A stretch of 39,436 nucleotides of DNA from DAIRDK01 sp035403225 (GTDB taxonomy: Bacteria; Bacteroidota; Bacteroidia; Bacteroidales; FEN-979): the NCBI GenBank assembly GCA_035403225.1, contig DAONET010000022.1:1-39436 (forward strand). The letters run 5' to 3'. This document shows positions 25,374 through 34,416 of this stretch, piece by piece. Within the stretch, counting starts at the first letter, position 1. The number at the start of each line of letters is the position of its first letter. The notes under the pieces are model-generated. The model did not search any database and was not told where the DNA came from. It saw only the letters and a list, made by a program, of their open reading frames with translations. The translations under genes and the position numbers were made by a program.

Positions 25374-26003
25374 CTACGCCTTTTTTCGTTTGAAATCAAA
25401 CTTATTTTCCTTCCCTTTCAGCAACCGGACAATATTTTTGCGATGTGTCACGGGGATAAAGATGGCTACCAGGATACTCAGGATCACCAGCCCGGGATTA
25501 TGTTGTCCGGTAATAAAGATGACAGCAAACGGGAAAACCAGTGAACCCAGGATGGAAGAGAGGGAAACATAATGGCTGATCAGCAGGGTGATGATGAAAA
25601 CGCCCAAAACGATCAGTAGCGACAACGGATAGAGGGCAATCGCCACGCCGGCGAGCGTGCTGACTCCCTTTCCACCCCGGAATCCCGCATAGACCGGGAA
25701 AATATGTCCCAGAACTGCCGCTAGCGCCAGGCCAATCCGGATGTACGTGATCATGTCAGGGGTGAAAGCTTCGTGTGGAAAAAAACAAACGACCTGCACC
25801 GCCAGCCACCCTTTAAAAATATCGAACAGCAACACAGGGATGCCCGCCTTGTACCCCAGCACGCGGATGGTGTTGGTAGCGCCTGCATTACCGCTACCCT
25901 GTGTGCGAATATCGGTATGATAAAAAATTTTCCCGATCCATACGGCTGTAGGTACGGCCCCGATCAGGTAGGCAAGGAGAATTTCTAAAGGAATAAACCA
26001 CAT
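25374..26003 (-). CDS. plsY: Acyl-phosphate:glycerol-3-phosphate acyltransferase
   Basis: The 209-residue inner-membrane protein has about five to seven hydrophobic helices. It carries the PlsY signatures SGNAGATNTIRVLG after the first helix and FRGGKGVSTLAG in the central loop. It transfers an acyl group from acyl-phosphate to glycerol-3-phosphate, the first step of phospholipid synthesis. It starts 26 bp after the stop of the large exported protein gene, so it is the third gene of the prmA operon. Confidence 0.95.
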   Translation of the reverse strand: MWFIPLEILLAYLIGAVPTAVWIGKIFYHTDIRTQGSGNAGATNTIRVLGYKAGIPVLLFDIFKGWLAVQVVCFFPHEAFTPDMITYIRIGLALAAVLGHIFPVYAGFRGGKGVSTLAGVAIALYPLSLLIVLGVFIITLLISHYVSLSSILGSLVFPFAVIFITGQHNPGLVILSILVAIFIPVTHRKNIVRLLKGKENKFDFKRKKA

Positions 26004-26029
26004 GACATTGTTGATTTAAAACCACGCTG

Positions 26030-29000
26030 CTAATCACGCAAAAAATCTCTTTTCTTTCTTTCCGTAGAAATCGTATACCTGAATCCTTTGGCCAGCTTAT
26101 CGACCCGTTTCTGTTCCTTACCGTCCTGCTGAGCCTGGATGATCAGGTTGTTGTAATCCACATTGGAGGAAATGGTCTGAAAGATATTGTTCCGGTAATT
26201 GAAGAAAAAATAATCATTTTCGGAGAGTTTCAGGTAGATGGTGAATTCATCGCCATTCCTCTTTTTCACGAATTCTATCTTCCCTTCCACGTAAAGAGGA
26301 ATAAGTTGATCGCCGGCTGATCCAATGCCGATAGGTCCGAATGAGACCCAGGCTTTCCTGACCGTGTCCCAGCTCATCTGCACATCGGACAGGAAGAGTG
26401 TGCGTTTCAACTCATCGGGAAATTTTCGGAATCGCCCGAACTGTTCGATCTCCATTTTCAGGTTATTCAGGTCTTGTTTTTTGGCAAGATCATTCATGGC
26501 CACGGAATATGGCGTCGAGAGCAGGGTGACTCCGCTCAGGTTGACCGCTTTCAGTTGCTGGCGGAATTTCTCCAATGCCTCGTCGTTGAACGGAAAATCG
26601 AGGGCGATGGCGACACGCATGGAGGTAGAATCGGGAATAAGGTAATGATTGATGGTTCCCCAGGTCTCCATCTTCATATTCCCGGAATTCATACCCGTAT
26701 AGACCGGTCCGGAGCCGGAGAGCAGGCAACTGTAAGTATTCAGTGAAAGAGAATGGTTCCCGGCCGGAAGACCGTTGGCCGTGTCACGTGGAGCAATACG
26801 AAACTCCGATGCTCCCTCTTTAAAGTCCATTGCGCCGGAAGCGCTGATCATGACGGAGTCGCTGAAGCTGTTCCGGTTGCCGAAGAAGAGCGGATAAATC
26901 TTTCCCTGTGTATTCGACATCATCAATCCGGCTGTCAGGCTTTCGCGCATGGTGTTTTTGGGCTTGGGATCCACCGGAACCAACACATGCGAAGGATCCA
27001 CGGGAGCGGTAAACCTGACATATTGCGGCTGCAGAGGCTGACAGTCGGTCAGCGGGCGGAAGCCGCCATCGAACGTCAGCAATTTCTCCGGAGCATTCAG
27101 CAAAATATCTCCTTCAAAAGCGATCTGCGGGCATAACCGGAACTGCATCGAATCGCTGACACTTCCTTTGGCAAAGGTGACTCCGGCCGTATCGGTGGTG
27201 ATCCTGGAGAAAAAGATCTGCTGCCGTTGTCCCGCCAGATCAATATAATCATAGTAACCCCGGGCGTCATATTTATTTCGCGAAGAAACAGAGGCATCTA
27301 CCTTATAAAACTGGTGATATCTGGTAGTAGTATTGGCGATGAGCACGGCGTCATGCAGTTGTTCCATCTTTGCTTCCTTCAGTATCCGTACTTTCCCGGA
27401 GTCGGGGAAGATGGCGGCATCTGCCACTTTAATAACCCGCACTTCTTCAGCATTGATCACGTTTGCTTTCAGATTATACCTCGCCCGGAGGGCAAAAAAC
27501 CGCAATGAATCCTGTTTCGGGTTCACGGAAATAAACTCCGACCCGGTATAAGCCATATCGATCATGTCGGACAAACTTTTTCCTTCATTGGTTCCCTGCT
27601 GGTTGCTCTCGTTCATCAGCATGATCTCCTCATTATCGATCATCCAGTCGAAACGGTCCATGGAACAGATGTATTGATTAGCGGGGAACTCGATCTTCGA
27701 GATACCAAGGTTGGATTTGAATTCACCCCGACGGAGGTCGAAGTCAAAATGAGTGCGGTAATTTCGAGTCGAGATGGACAAGGTCGACAAGTCGACGGCT
27801 TTTATCCGGAAGTTCGCGATGAGGGCATCGAAGCTGTGTTGTTTAAAGTTAAATCCTCTGGAATCCATTTCCGCATCGCGTATCTTGATGGTCCCGTCGC
27901 CTTTCATCCCGTCCGGGGTGAGCGTCACCAGACCCGAGAAAGTTGACTGATCCCTGAACATCTTCATGTTGTGGCGTGTGGTAGCGATACTCAGCGAATC
28001 ACGGAAAGGCGCCCAGAATTCCAGCACGGAATCAGCCTGAACGGCCGGGAATTCCACCGGAGCCACCTGCTCGGCGTTAGCAAAGCTCCGGGCGACGGCT
28101 TTCATGGAATCGGGGAAGAAAAGAAACTGATCCGATGCCGAGAGGGAGGTCAGGTAACGAAGTTGTCCGTCACCCTTCAACCCTTCGTTGCTGAGATCAA
28201 TCTCGGAGATAAAGGTTCCCTTACCCGCGTAAACCGGTAATCCACCGGAAGAAGTCGTTTTTTCGAAGCCAAGCGAATAATCGGGACGTATCTTCAGCGG
28301 CTCCCGGATCTCCGGGAATATCCCGGCAGAGGTGAGCACTCCGTCGAAACGCAGACTGTCGGGATACATCTTATCAAGACTCCGTAAGGTGAATGGCAGC
28401 ACTTCAAAATAAAAGCGTTCTTTCTGATATACTCCGCCATAGACTTCGGGCTTATCCCAATTCACCCGGGCGGTATCTTTATTGATAAAAACAGGATATT
28501 CTTCCAACTCATGACGGCCGGATTTGTTATCTGGTGCATCGATGAGCATCTCGCCATAGAGATCATTGAGTTGTGATTTGACTTTCACAAGCGGATAATC
28601 ACCTGTTTTGGGGTCTTTCTTATTTCCGCGCGTATAAAATTCCATGGCATCGATCGCCGGCATGCCCAGTTTGAAATTCCCATAGTCGAACGAACATCCC
28701 GTGGTATAAAAGTCAAAAAGACCGGCTTCCACCTTACCGGAAAACGAAAAGTTCCGATCCTTCTGCATAACGATTTCCCCGCCACGAGGATAGATATAAA
28801 CCTGCTGGGAATCGCTCAGCAACACACTCTCCACCCCCAGTATCTTCAGGTTGAAGTTCTCGAGATCCAGCACCGCATTGCTCTTTCCCGTGACAGATGA
28901 GTTAAAACAGAGGATGTCGTAATCAGCTTTGTTATTTCTTGAATCGACATAATGTGTCAGTTTATCTTTTGCCACGCCCTGTTTATCTTCAGAATCATAG

Positions 29001-30505
29001 ATCAGGAAGCCACGGGCGCTGAGCAACAGCATCAGGCCTTCCACCTGGTCAGCCGGCATCCGCATGTATTTGGTTATCTCATCGAGGGTAAACTCATTGC
29101 TTTTTTTCTTCGTAAGGAAATTTTTAATGACATTCAGCGGGTTGAATTCATCAATGCCCCTCAGCCTCTCGTAACGGTCGAAAGAATAGTAGTTATCGGA
29201 TTCGAAAACGGCTTTCCCCTCTGTCTCCGGGCCCGGCATGGCGCCGAAGGAGAGGACGTTCTGATTGGTCTTCCACGATAATGCCTCGCAATAGATCTCG
29301 ATGTCGTGGTAGGAATCGAACCAGGGACTGATGACCGAGATCCGGTCGTCCTTATTCATATCCAACTCCTTCAACGCATCGATATACTTAAGCTGAAGTC
29401 CGGAATGATAAATAGAATCTTCCTCATGTCGAATAGTGACAGAAGCCGTCTGGGCATTGATGCGGTCGGGTCGTATGACAAATATTTTCGATCGGGCAGT
29501 CACGAATTCGCGACCATCTTTTTTAAAGACAACTTCGGCATCGCGGTCTTTGTCGCCAAACCCGATCACACGGGTGCCTTCCATGGAAAAGCCACCGTAA
29601 TAATCAACATTCTGGAAGATCCCCGGGATACCGAGATAGCTTTCATAGGAGGAGAAACGCGGGTACGAAGCCCGGTCTTCCGTCATATCGGCCTGAACAT
29701 TGTCCGATAGTTTTCCAATCAGGGACGAAGAAAAGAATTTGGTGTTAAAGAGCGCAGCCGAATCGGCGGAATACTTCGAGAATTTCATCTGGATCTCGTA
29801 ATTGCCCAGTTGCGCATAAACCTGTTGAGGATCCAACCCTGCACGGCGCCAGTCAACCCGGCCGCCTTTCCCGATCCACCGCGTCGTTAGTGGATAGTAG
29901 GTGCCTTGTGTATTATAAATGGTCAGGCTATCGCGGTTGGAGAAACAGATCAGGTCGGCCGTCTGAAACGTGATAACAGGTACGGTATCATACGAAAAAG
30001 AATATCCGGAGGTGGTTGTCTTCCAGGAAGTGGACGAAGATTGGTAGATCAGGTGGTCTTTAAAAAGCCGGCCGGTCTGTTCGATGAAGAATACGACATT
30101 TCGGGTATTCTTGGCTTCCACCAGTTTCCGGATGATATCCGACCAGGAATAGAACAGGTTATCAGGCTGACCTGTCGAGATAAAAGCATCCAGCCCTTTC
30201 AGGTAATTATATCCATCGGGGAAAGGGCGGATTTTTTTCTTCAGCATCTGCGAAGCGATGTCATAAATGATCTTTTTTTTCCCCACATCAAACTTTTCAG
30301 AATTCCAGTTCTGTACAAAGACTGTCATTTCCTGGTCCACGATCTTGCGGTCGGCATCGCTGAGGGTAGAAAAAAGCTGATTCAACTCCCCGATAAATTT
30401 CGTTGAATCGCCGGAAAACCTGGTCAGCTGCTGTGCTTTAGCGCCAAGAACAGGCATCAGCAAAAACACAATCAAAAAATATCTTAGAAGAGAATGCCGG
30501 ATCAT
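26030..30505 (-). CDS. Very large exported protein of unknown function (1491 residues)
   Basis: I do not recognise a named family. The chosen start at 30505 gives a signal peptide (MIRHSLLRYFLIVFLLMPVLGAKAQ cleavage region) and overlaps the prmA stop by 3 bases (ATGA), which implies coupling. The body is mostly beta-strand-like, with no membrane helices after the leader. Near residues 470-505 a helical stretch (LDEITKYMRMPADQVEGLMLLLSARGF region) looks like a small winged-helix-like insertion. Two similar blocks, each with a G-(L/M)-KGDG core, lie near residues 775 and 867. The composition recalls periplasmic lipid-bridge or OstA/AsmA-like beta proteins, but that is only an impression. Its place between prmA and plsY suggests an envelope role. 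Confidence 0.75.
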   Translation of the reverse strand: MIRHSLLRYFLIVFLLMPVLGAKAQQLTRFSGDSTKFIGELNQLFSTLSDADRKIVDQEMTVFVQNWNSEKFDVGKKKIIYDIASQMLKKKIRPFPDGYNYLKGLDAFISTGQPDNLFYSWSDIIRKLVEAKNTRNVVFFIEQTGRLFKDHLIYQSSSTSWKTTTSGYSFSYDTVPVITFQTADLICFSNRDSLTIYNTQGTYYPLTTRWIGKGGRVDWRRAGLDPQQVYAQLGNYEIQMKFSKYSADSAALFNTKFFSSSLIGKLSDNVQADMTEDRASYPRFSSYESYLGIPGIFQNVDYYGGFSMEGTRVIGFGDKDRDAEVVFKKDGREFVTARSKIFVIRPDRINAQTASVTIRHEEDSIYHSGLQLKYIDALKELDMNKDDRISVISPWFDSYHDIEIYCEALSWKTNQNVLSFGAMPGPETEGKAVFESDNYYSFDRYERLRGIDEFNPLNVIKNFLTKKKSNEFTLDEITKYMRMPADQVEGLMLLLSARGFLIYDSEDKQGVAKDKLTHYVDSRNNKADYDILCFNSSVTGKSNAVLDLENFNLKILGVESVLLSDSQQVYIYPRGGEIVMQKDRNFSFSGKVEAGLFDFYTTGCSFDYGNFKLGMPAIDAMEFYTRGNKKDPKTGDYPLVKVKSQLNDLYGEMLIDAPDNKSGRHELEEYPVFINKDTARVNWDKPEVYGGVYQKERFYFEVLPFTLRSLDKMYPDSLRFDGVLTSAGIFPEIREPLKIRPDYSLGFEKTTSSGGLPVYAGKGTFISEIDLSNEGLKGDGQLRYLTSLSASDQFLFFPDSMKAVARSFANAEQVAPVEFPAVQADSVLEFWAPFRDSLSIATTRHNMKMFRDQSTFSGLVTLTPDGMKGDGTIKIRDAEMDSRGFNFKQHSFDALIANFRIKAVDLSTLSISTRNYRTHFDFDLRRGEFKSNLGISKIEFPANQYICSMDRFDWMIDNEEIMLMNESNQQGTNEGKSLSDMIDMAYTGSEFISVNPKQDSLRFFALRARYNLKANVINAEEVRVIKVADAAIFPDSGKVRILKEAKMEQLHDAVLIANTTTRYHQFYKVDASVSSRNKYDARGYYDYIDLAGQRQQIFFSRITTDTAGVTFAKGSVSDSMQFRLCPQIAFEGDILLNAPEKLLTFDGGFRPLTDCQPLQPQYVRFTAPVDPSHVLVPVDPKPKNTMRESLTAGLMMSNTQGKIYPLFFGNRNSFSDSVMISASGAMDFKEGASEFRIAPRDTANGLPAGNHSLSLNTYSCLLSGSGPVYTGMNSGNMKMETWGTINHYLIPDSTSMRVAIALDFPFNDEALEKFRQQLKAVNLSGVTLLSTPYSVAMNDLAKKQDLNNLKMEIEQFGRFRKFPDELKRTLFLSDVQMSWDTVRKAWVSFGPIGIGSAGDQLIPLYVEGKIEFVKKRNGDEFTIYLKLSENDYFFFNYRNNIFQTISSNVDYNNLIIQAQQDGKEQKRVDKLAKGFRYTISTERKKRDFLRD

Positions 30506-31071
30506 TTGACAAATTTTACAGCCATCCATTTGTTACGGGTGCGCGATGCACTGAAGGCGAAACCCACCTCTTCGGCTTTGTTCCTGATCATTTCCAGGTC
30601 TTCTTCATAAAAACCGCTTACATACAACGCGGCTCCTGCCCTNNNNNNNNNNNNNNNNNNNNNNNNNNNNNNNNNNNNNNNNNNNNNNNNNNNNNNNNNN
30701 NNNNNNNNNNNNNNNNNNNNNNNNNNNNNNNNNNNNNNNNNNTCGTACTGAACACCGGCGACGGCCGGATGAAACGGCGCCCTGATCATGCATTTCCCCG
30801 CGATGAGAACAGGTTGGTAATTCCGCTCCCACTCTGCATTCCAATCTTTATCTTCAAGTTTGCAAACCGTAAATCTCACCTGCTGATCCGGAAAGAGAGA
30901 CGATAATAACTCTTTCAGCCTCTCTTCATTATATGCTGAAGCAGGGATGTAGGCCCTGAAATGATTATCCTCTTCCGAAAAACTGTCGTAATCAATCCCG
31001 AGCAGGGCGGCTACCAGTGATTCCGATGCAGACGCTTCGAATCCTTCTATCTGAACCTCAACATATTCCAT
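30502..31071 (-). CDS. prmA: Ribosomal protein L11 methyltransferase, broken by an assembly gap
   Basis: The N-terminal ~108 residues (through EDKDWNAEWERNYQPVLI) match the L11-binding domain of PrmA from Bacteroidota. The C-terminal ~46 residues (LYVSGFYEEDLEMIRNKAEEVG ... WMAVKFVK) match its end. The 100 N at 30643-30742 stand in place of the SAM-binding core, including motif I. Intact homologues are about 280 residues as I recall, while only 155 are seen here. The real missing sequence is therefore likely about 370-380 bp, and the in-frame join across the N is accidental. PrmA trimethylates ribosomal protein L11. It is the first gene of the operon with the 1491-residue protein and plsY; a TATTTTTG -7 box is 38 bp upstream. 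Confidence 0.85.
   Translation of the reverse strand: MEYVEVQIEGFEASASESLVAALLGIDYDSFSEEDNHFRAYIPASAYNEERLKELLSSLFPDQQVRFTVCKLEDKDWNAEWERNYQPVLIAGKCMIRAPFHPAVAGVQYXXXXXXXXXXXXXXXXXXXXXXXXXXXXXXXXXXRAGAALYVSGFYEEDLEMIRNKAEEVGFAFSASRTRNKWMAVKFVK
30643..30742. other. Assembly gap (100 N)
   Basis: Exactly 100 unknown bases, the usual placeholder for a scaffold join of unknown size. It lies inside prmA. Confidence 0.97.
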
Positions 31072-31109
31072 TCTATAAAGATTATGGTTAATACATGATT
31101 TGATGAAAA

Positions 31110-31117
31110 CAAAAATA
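31110..31117 (-). promoter_or_regulatory. -7 box for the prmA operon
   Basis: The minus strand reads TATTTTTG, a TAnnTTTG match, 38 bp upstream of the prmA start codon. Confidence 0.5.
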
Positions 31118-31189
31118 GGGAATTTCAGGAAAGAAAAGGGAACGGGATTACTCCTTCCCTGAGTCAGTACCTGCAGATGAACAAATTAC

Positions 31190-31197
31190 TACCTTTG
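31190..31197 (+). promoter_or_regulatory. -7 box for the alpha/beta hydrolase gene
   Basis: TACCTTTG is a perfect match, 60 bp upstream of the ATG at 31258. It lies after the in-frame ATG at 31177, so that upstream start would not be in the transcript. Confidence 0.58.
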
Positions 31198-31257
31198 CTT
31201 CTTCGTGATTGCAGGGAAACTAACCGGAGGAGCATCGACATATCAATTTATCTTACA

Positions 31258-32484
31258 ATGGAATACACTGAAAGCTATATAAAATTAAAAGAAGTTTGGG
31301 CATTACGGAGACCGAAAATCAAGTTTGATGGAACCATCATTCAAAAATTCACTTTCCATTCCGGATCAACCAGTATTTTACCGGGAGCCGGTGAACATTG
31401 GTGCGACCAACATCAGGTCATGCTCAGCGATGATTTCTCGTTTTCCAACGATATCGGCATCAGTGAAGAAGTGATCCATGTAAAAGACGCGCTGGTTCAG
31501 GAAAACAAAGACTTTGATTATTATGTCATCAAGCCCGACGATGGAAAGCCGTCAAAAAAAGTCATTTTCCTCATTCATGGTTTTAATGAAAAAAACTGGG
31601 AGAAATATCTTCCCTGGGGAAAAGCCATTTGTGACCGAACCCGGAGTGCGGTTGTTTTTTATCCCATTGCCTTTCATATGCAGCGGGCGCCTCTTCAGTG
31701 GAGTGAAAAACGAAAAATGTATGAACTGAGCGAAGTACGGAAACAGAAATTTCCCAATATCGTTCACTCCACCCTTTCGAACGTGGCGATCAGCATGCGG
31801 TTGCATTATATGCCGCAACGCTTTATCTGGTCGGGGCTTCAAAGCTACTACGATGTCATCCGGTGTATCGGGGATTTCAGAAAAGGGAACATTGAAGCAA
31901 TCGATCCGGGTTGCGCTATCAATATCTTCGCCTATTCCATCGGCGGACTGTTAGCCGAGATTCTGAAACTGACCAATTACGAGGGTATCTTTTCCCATTC
32001 GAAGATCGGTCTCTTTTGCAGTGGAGCTGTTTTCAACCGATTGTCGCCTGTTTCAAAATTTATTCTTGACTCTGAAGCCAATGTAGCTCTTTACTCATTC
32101 CTGGTAGAACATTTTGACAGTTTCCTGAAGAAAGACCCGTTTTTACATCATTTTATCGATGAAGATCACTTGGAGGGAAAAGTGTTTCATTCGATGCTCG
32201 ATTACCAGAAGATGAGAAATTTCAGGGAAGATTTATTGAGGAAGTCCGAGAAAGACATTTATGCCATTTCTCTGGCACAAGATCTGGTGATTCCTTCTTT
32301 CGAGATCATCAACACTCTTCAGGGAGCTTATAAAGATATTCACATTGCCGTCGATGAGATGGACTTCGATTACCCCTACACACACGAAAACCCCTTCCCC
32401 GTATATCCTTCACATCCACAGGAGACAGATGCGACATTCAATACTGTTTTTGATAAAGTCGGAGATTTTTTTAACCAAGAATAG
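31258..32484 (+). CDS. Alpha/beta hydrolase of unknown substrate (DUF6051-like)
   Basis: The 408-residue protein has no signal peptide. An N-terminal region of about 90 residues precedes an alpha/beta-hydrolase core with the oxyanion-hole motif VIFLIHGFN (about 102-110). The nucleophile elbow FAYSIGG has Ser227 (Ala replaces the first Gly of GxSxG). Candidate Asp342 in AQDLVIP and His376 in YTHENPFP would complete the triad. It may belong to the Bacteroidota family DUF6051, a tentative memory-based call. The start at 31258 (MEYTESYIKLKEVW) is favoured by the -7 box. It ends in TAG. The substrate is unknown, and the following lipoprotein gene is 128 bp away. Confidence 0.75.
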   Translation: MEYTESYIKLKEVWALRRPKIKFDGTIIQKFTFHSGSTSILPGAGEHWCDQHQVMLSDDFSFSNDIGISEEVIHVKDALVQENKDFDYYVIKPDDGKPSKKVIFLIHGFNEKNWEKYLPWGKAICDRTRSAVVFYPIAFHMQRAPLQWSEKRKMYELSEVRKQKFPNIVHSTLSNVAISMRLHYMPQRFIWSGLQSYYDVIRCIGDFRKGNIEAIDPGCAINIFAYSIGGLLAEILKLTNYEGIFSHSKIGLFCSGAVFNRLSPVSKFILDSEANVALYSFLVEHFDSFLKKDPFLHHFIDEDHLEGKVFHSMLDYQKMRNFREDLLRKSEKDIYAISLAQDLVIPSFEIINTLQGAYKDIHIAVDEMDFDYPYTHENPFPVYPSHPQETDATFNTVFDKVGDFFNQE

Positions 32485-32612
32485 ATTGAAGTTTCCAGAA
32501 AGATAAAAGTTTTTCATAACTTGCCCTTTCAAATCCGGTATTCACCCGGTTTAAAATACGGTGTACCGAAGAAAGCAACAATTATTATTAACTTTTAACC
32601 TGAAATCATTGT

Positions 32613-33374
32613 ATGAAAACACGAATGACATTACTCGTTATGGCACTGGGTTTGCTCTGTTTTACCTCCTGTTCAAAGGATGATTCCGACGCGAAACCGG
32701 AAGTCATCAGATTAAAAACGGCTACTTCCACGATTCAGAATGAAACCAGTTCCATGATCTTTACCTATGATAAAGATAATCGAATGGCCAAATGCCTGTA
32801 CGGTGATGCTTCGTATGATACTATTCTGTATTATGCAGACAGCGTTATCGTTAGTTCTTACATTGACCCATCCACCTTGTACAGTAAAACTGTTTATCAA
32901 CTAAACTCAAAAGGGCTTGCTGTTACCGGAGAATGCACTTACTATGTGAAAAGTTCCGCTAAGGTTTCGGTATTCAGCCCGTTTCATTTTCCCAACGCTT
33001 CCGCCATTTATACATACGAATACGATGCCAACGGGTATCTGGTGGAAATGACAGAAATCATAGAGGGAATGACCAACACATACAGTTATGTTATCGAGAA
33101 TGGAAATACCGTATCTCGTACAATGTACATCGGATCAATCCCCATTCAGGTGAATCTTACCTTTGATACCGAAAAAAACAATACAATCGGGGATCAAAAT
33201 ATGGGTATCGATTTCAGAGGAAAGCAAGACAACAACCTGATGACCAATATCACGGTTCCTTCCTTATCATCATACTCATTTAATTTAGTATATGAATATG
33301 ACGCCAAGAACCGTGTTACTAAGCAGAGTATTCCGGATGATCTTTCCTATAGACTTTATACTTACGTTGAATAA
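32613..33374 (+). CDS. Putative surface lipoprotein of unknown function
   Basis: The 253-residue protein has a lipoprotein signal with Cys20 in FTSC. Ser-Lys-Asp-Asp follows directly, which resembles the lipoprotein export signal (K-(D/E)2) that sends Bacteroidota lipoproteins to the cell surface. The mature part has repeated Tyr/Asp-rich strand motifs (FTYDKDNRM, YTYEYDANGYLVEM, LVYEYDAKNRVTKQ), like the YD-type repeats of many Bacteroidota lipoproteins. No enzyme motif was recognised. No clear promoter box was found in the 128 bp upstream, so the gene may be read from the hydrolase promoter. Confidence 0.72.
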   Translation: MKTRMTLLVMALGLLCFTSCSKDDSDAKPEVIRLKTATSTIQNETSSMIFTYDKDNRMAKCLYGDASYDTILYYADSVIVSSYIDPSTLYSKTVYQLNSKGLAVTGECTYYVKSSAKVSVFSPFHFPNASAIYTYEYDANGYLVEMTEIIEGMTNTYSYVIENGNTVSRTMYIGSIPIQVNLTFDTEKNNTIGDQNMGIDFRGKQDNNLMTNITVPSLSSYSFNLVYEYDAKNRVTKQSIPDDLSYRLYTYVE

Positions 33375-33407
33375 AAATGTGTCCCCCGCTCAGATGTCCG
33401 TTATCAT

Positions 33408-33566
33408 TCAACGACTGATCTGACGTTCGGCATGGTAGCTACTTCTGATCAGGGGGCCGCTTTCCAACATGGTATGCAAACCTTATCGATTGAGGCTGCT
33501 TTTATGACCCGACAATCATCGCCATCGGGGAGTTAGCTTTTCAGCCAGACATGTTTTCTTAAGAGG
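33408..33566 (-). pseudogene. lipA: Decayed C-terminus of lipoyl synthase
   Basis: On the minus strand, one frame gives GLHTMLESGPLIRSSYHAER followed by QISR and a stop at 33408-33410. GP(L/F)(V/I)RSSYHA is the conserved lipoyl synthase C-terminus, whose RSSY serine caps the auxiliary Fe-S cluster. Upstream in the same frame, weaker similarity continues (LTP ... HKSSLNR) back to about 33566. It is broken by TAA at 33483-33485 and a TGA further on. The rest of the gene is missing: tpiA starts its own reading frame directly beyond. It is therefore a short non-functional remnant, probably left by a deletion or rearrangement. The functional lipA must lie elsewhere if present. Confidence 0.65.
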
Positions 33567-33612
33567 TCAAAATGCTTATCTGTCATTTAACTACAGAAAA
33601 GCATGGTTTTTC

Positions 33613-34386
33613 CTAACCTCTGGCAGCGGCTGCCGTTTTGATGATGCTCAGGAATTCTTCGGATTTAAGGGATGCCCCTCCGATGAGTCCGCCGTCGACA
33701 TCAGGTTGTGCGAAGAGCACCCCGGCGTTTTTAGCATTGCAGCTTCCGCCGTAAAGGATGTTTATCTCGTTAGCGAGTTCATCGCCGTATTTTTCACGCA
33801 CCCACGAGCGAATGGCAGCATGCATCTCCTGCGCCTGTTCCGGGGTCGCATTTACGCCGGTACCAATGGCCCATACGGGTTCGTACGCGATGATCACCTG
33901 CTGAAGTTCTTTCGGTGAAAGGTGGAAAAGCGACTCTTCCAACTGGGTTTTCACCACCTCGAAATGCTTTCCCGCTTCCCTTTCCGGCAATACTTCTCCG
34001 CAGCAGAAAATGGGACAAAGCTCATTCCGCAAAGCCGTATCCACCTTGCTCTTCAGGAATGCGTTGCTTTCACCGAAATATTTCCGGCGTTCGCTGTGGC
34101 CGATAATGGTGATATCGATCTTCAATGATTTCAGCATGGGAGCCGACACCTCACCGGTATAAGCCCCCGCTTCACAGTCATGAATATTTTGCGCTCCTAC
34201 CATGAACCGGCTGTCTTCTGCAATATCGCCAGCCAGTTCAAGGTAAGGAAAGGGGACGCAAAGGATCACTTCAACGCCGGTGGATTCTATCTCATCCAGC
34301 CCCTCTGCAATATCATTCAGGAGATCTTCCGCTTCCTGGAAAGTCTTGTTCATTTTCCAGTTACCGGCCACAATTTTATTTCTCAT
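33613..34386 (-). CDS. tpiA: Triosephosphate isomerase
   Basis: The 257-residue TIM barrel has the catalytic Lys in NWKMNK, the His of IIGHSERRKYFGE and the Glu of AYEPVWAIGTG. The phosphate-binding NILYGGSCNAKNA segment is also present. It interconverts dihydroxyacetone phosphate and glyceraldehyde-3-phosphate. I use the ATG at 34386 (MRNKIVAGNWK), as in other Bacteroidota; a TTG two codons upstream is the only other option. It starts 30 bp after the stop of the cNMP-aspartase fusion gene with no terminator between them, so the two are likely co-transcribed. Confidence 0.96.
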   Translation of the reverse strand: MRNKIVAGNWKMNKTFQEAEDLLNDIAEGLDEIESTGVEVILCVPFPYLELAGDIAEDSRFMVGAQNIHDCEAGAYTGEVSAPMLKSLKIDITIIGHSERRKYFGESNAFLKSKVDTALRNELCPIFCCGEVLPEREAGKHFEVVKTQLEESLFHLSPKELQQVIIAYEPVWAIGTGVNATPEQAQEMHAAIRSWVREKYGDELANEINILYGGSCNAKNAGVLFAQPDVDGGLIGGASLKSEEFLSIIKTAAAARG

Positions 34387-34416
34387 GTTCAAATGTTTTT
34401 GCGTCCTTTTCAGCGC

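Noticed and set aside
29906..30406. 166-codon open frame on the + strand inside the 1491-residue gene
   Set aside because: It has no signal or family motif and lies antisense to a continuous long coding region with a good start.
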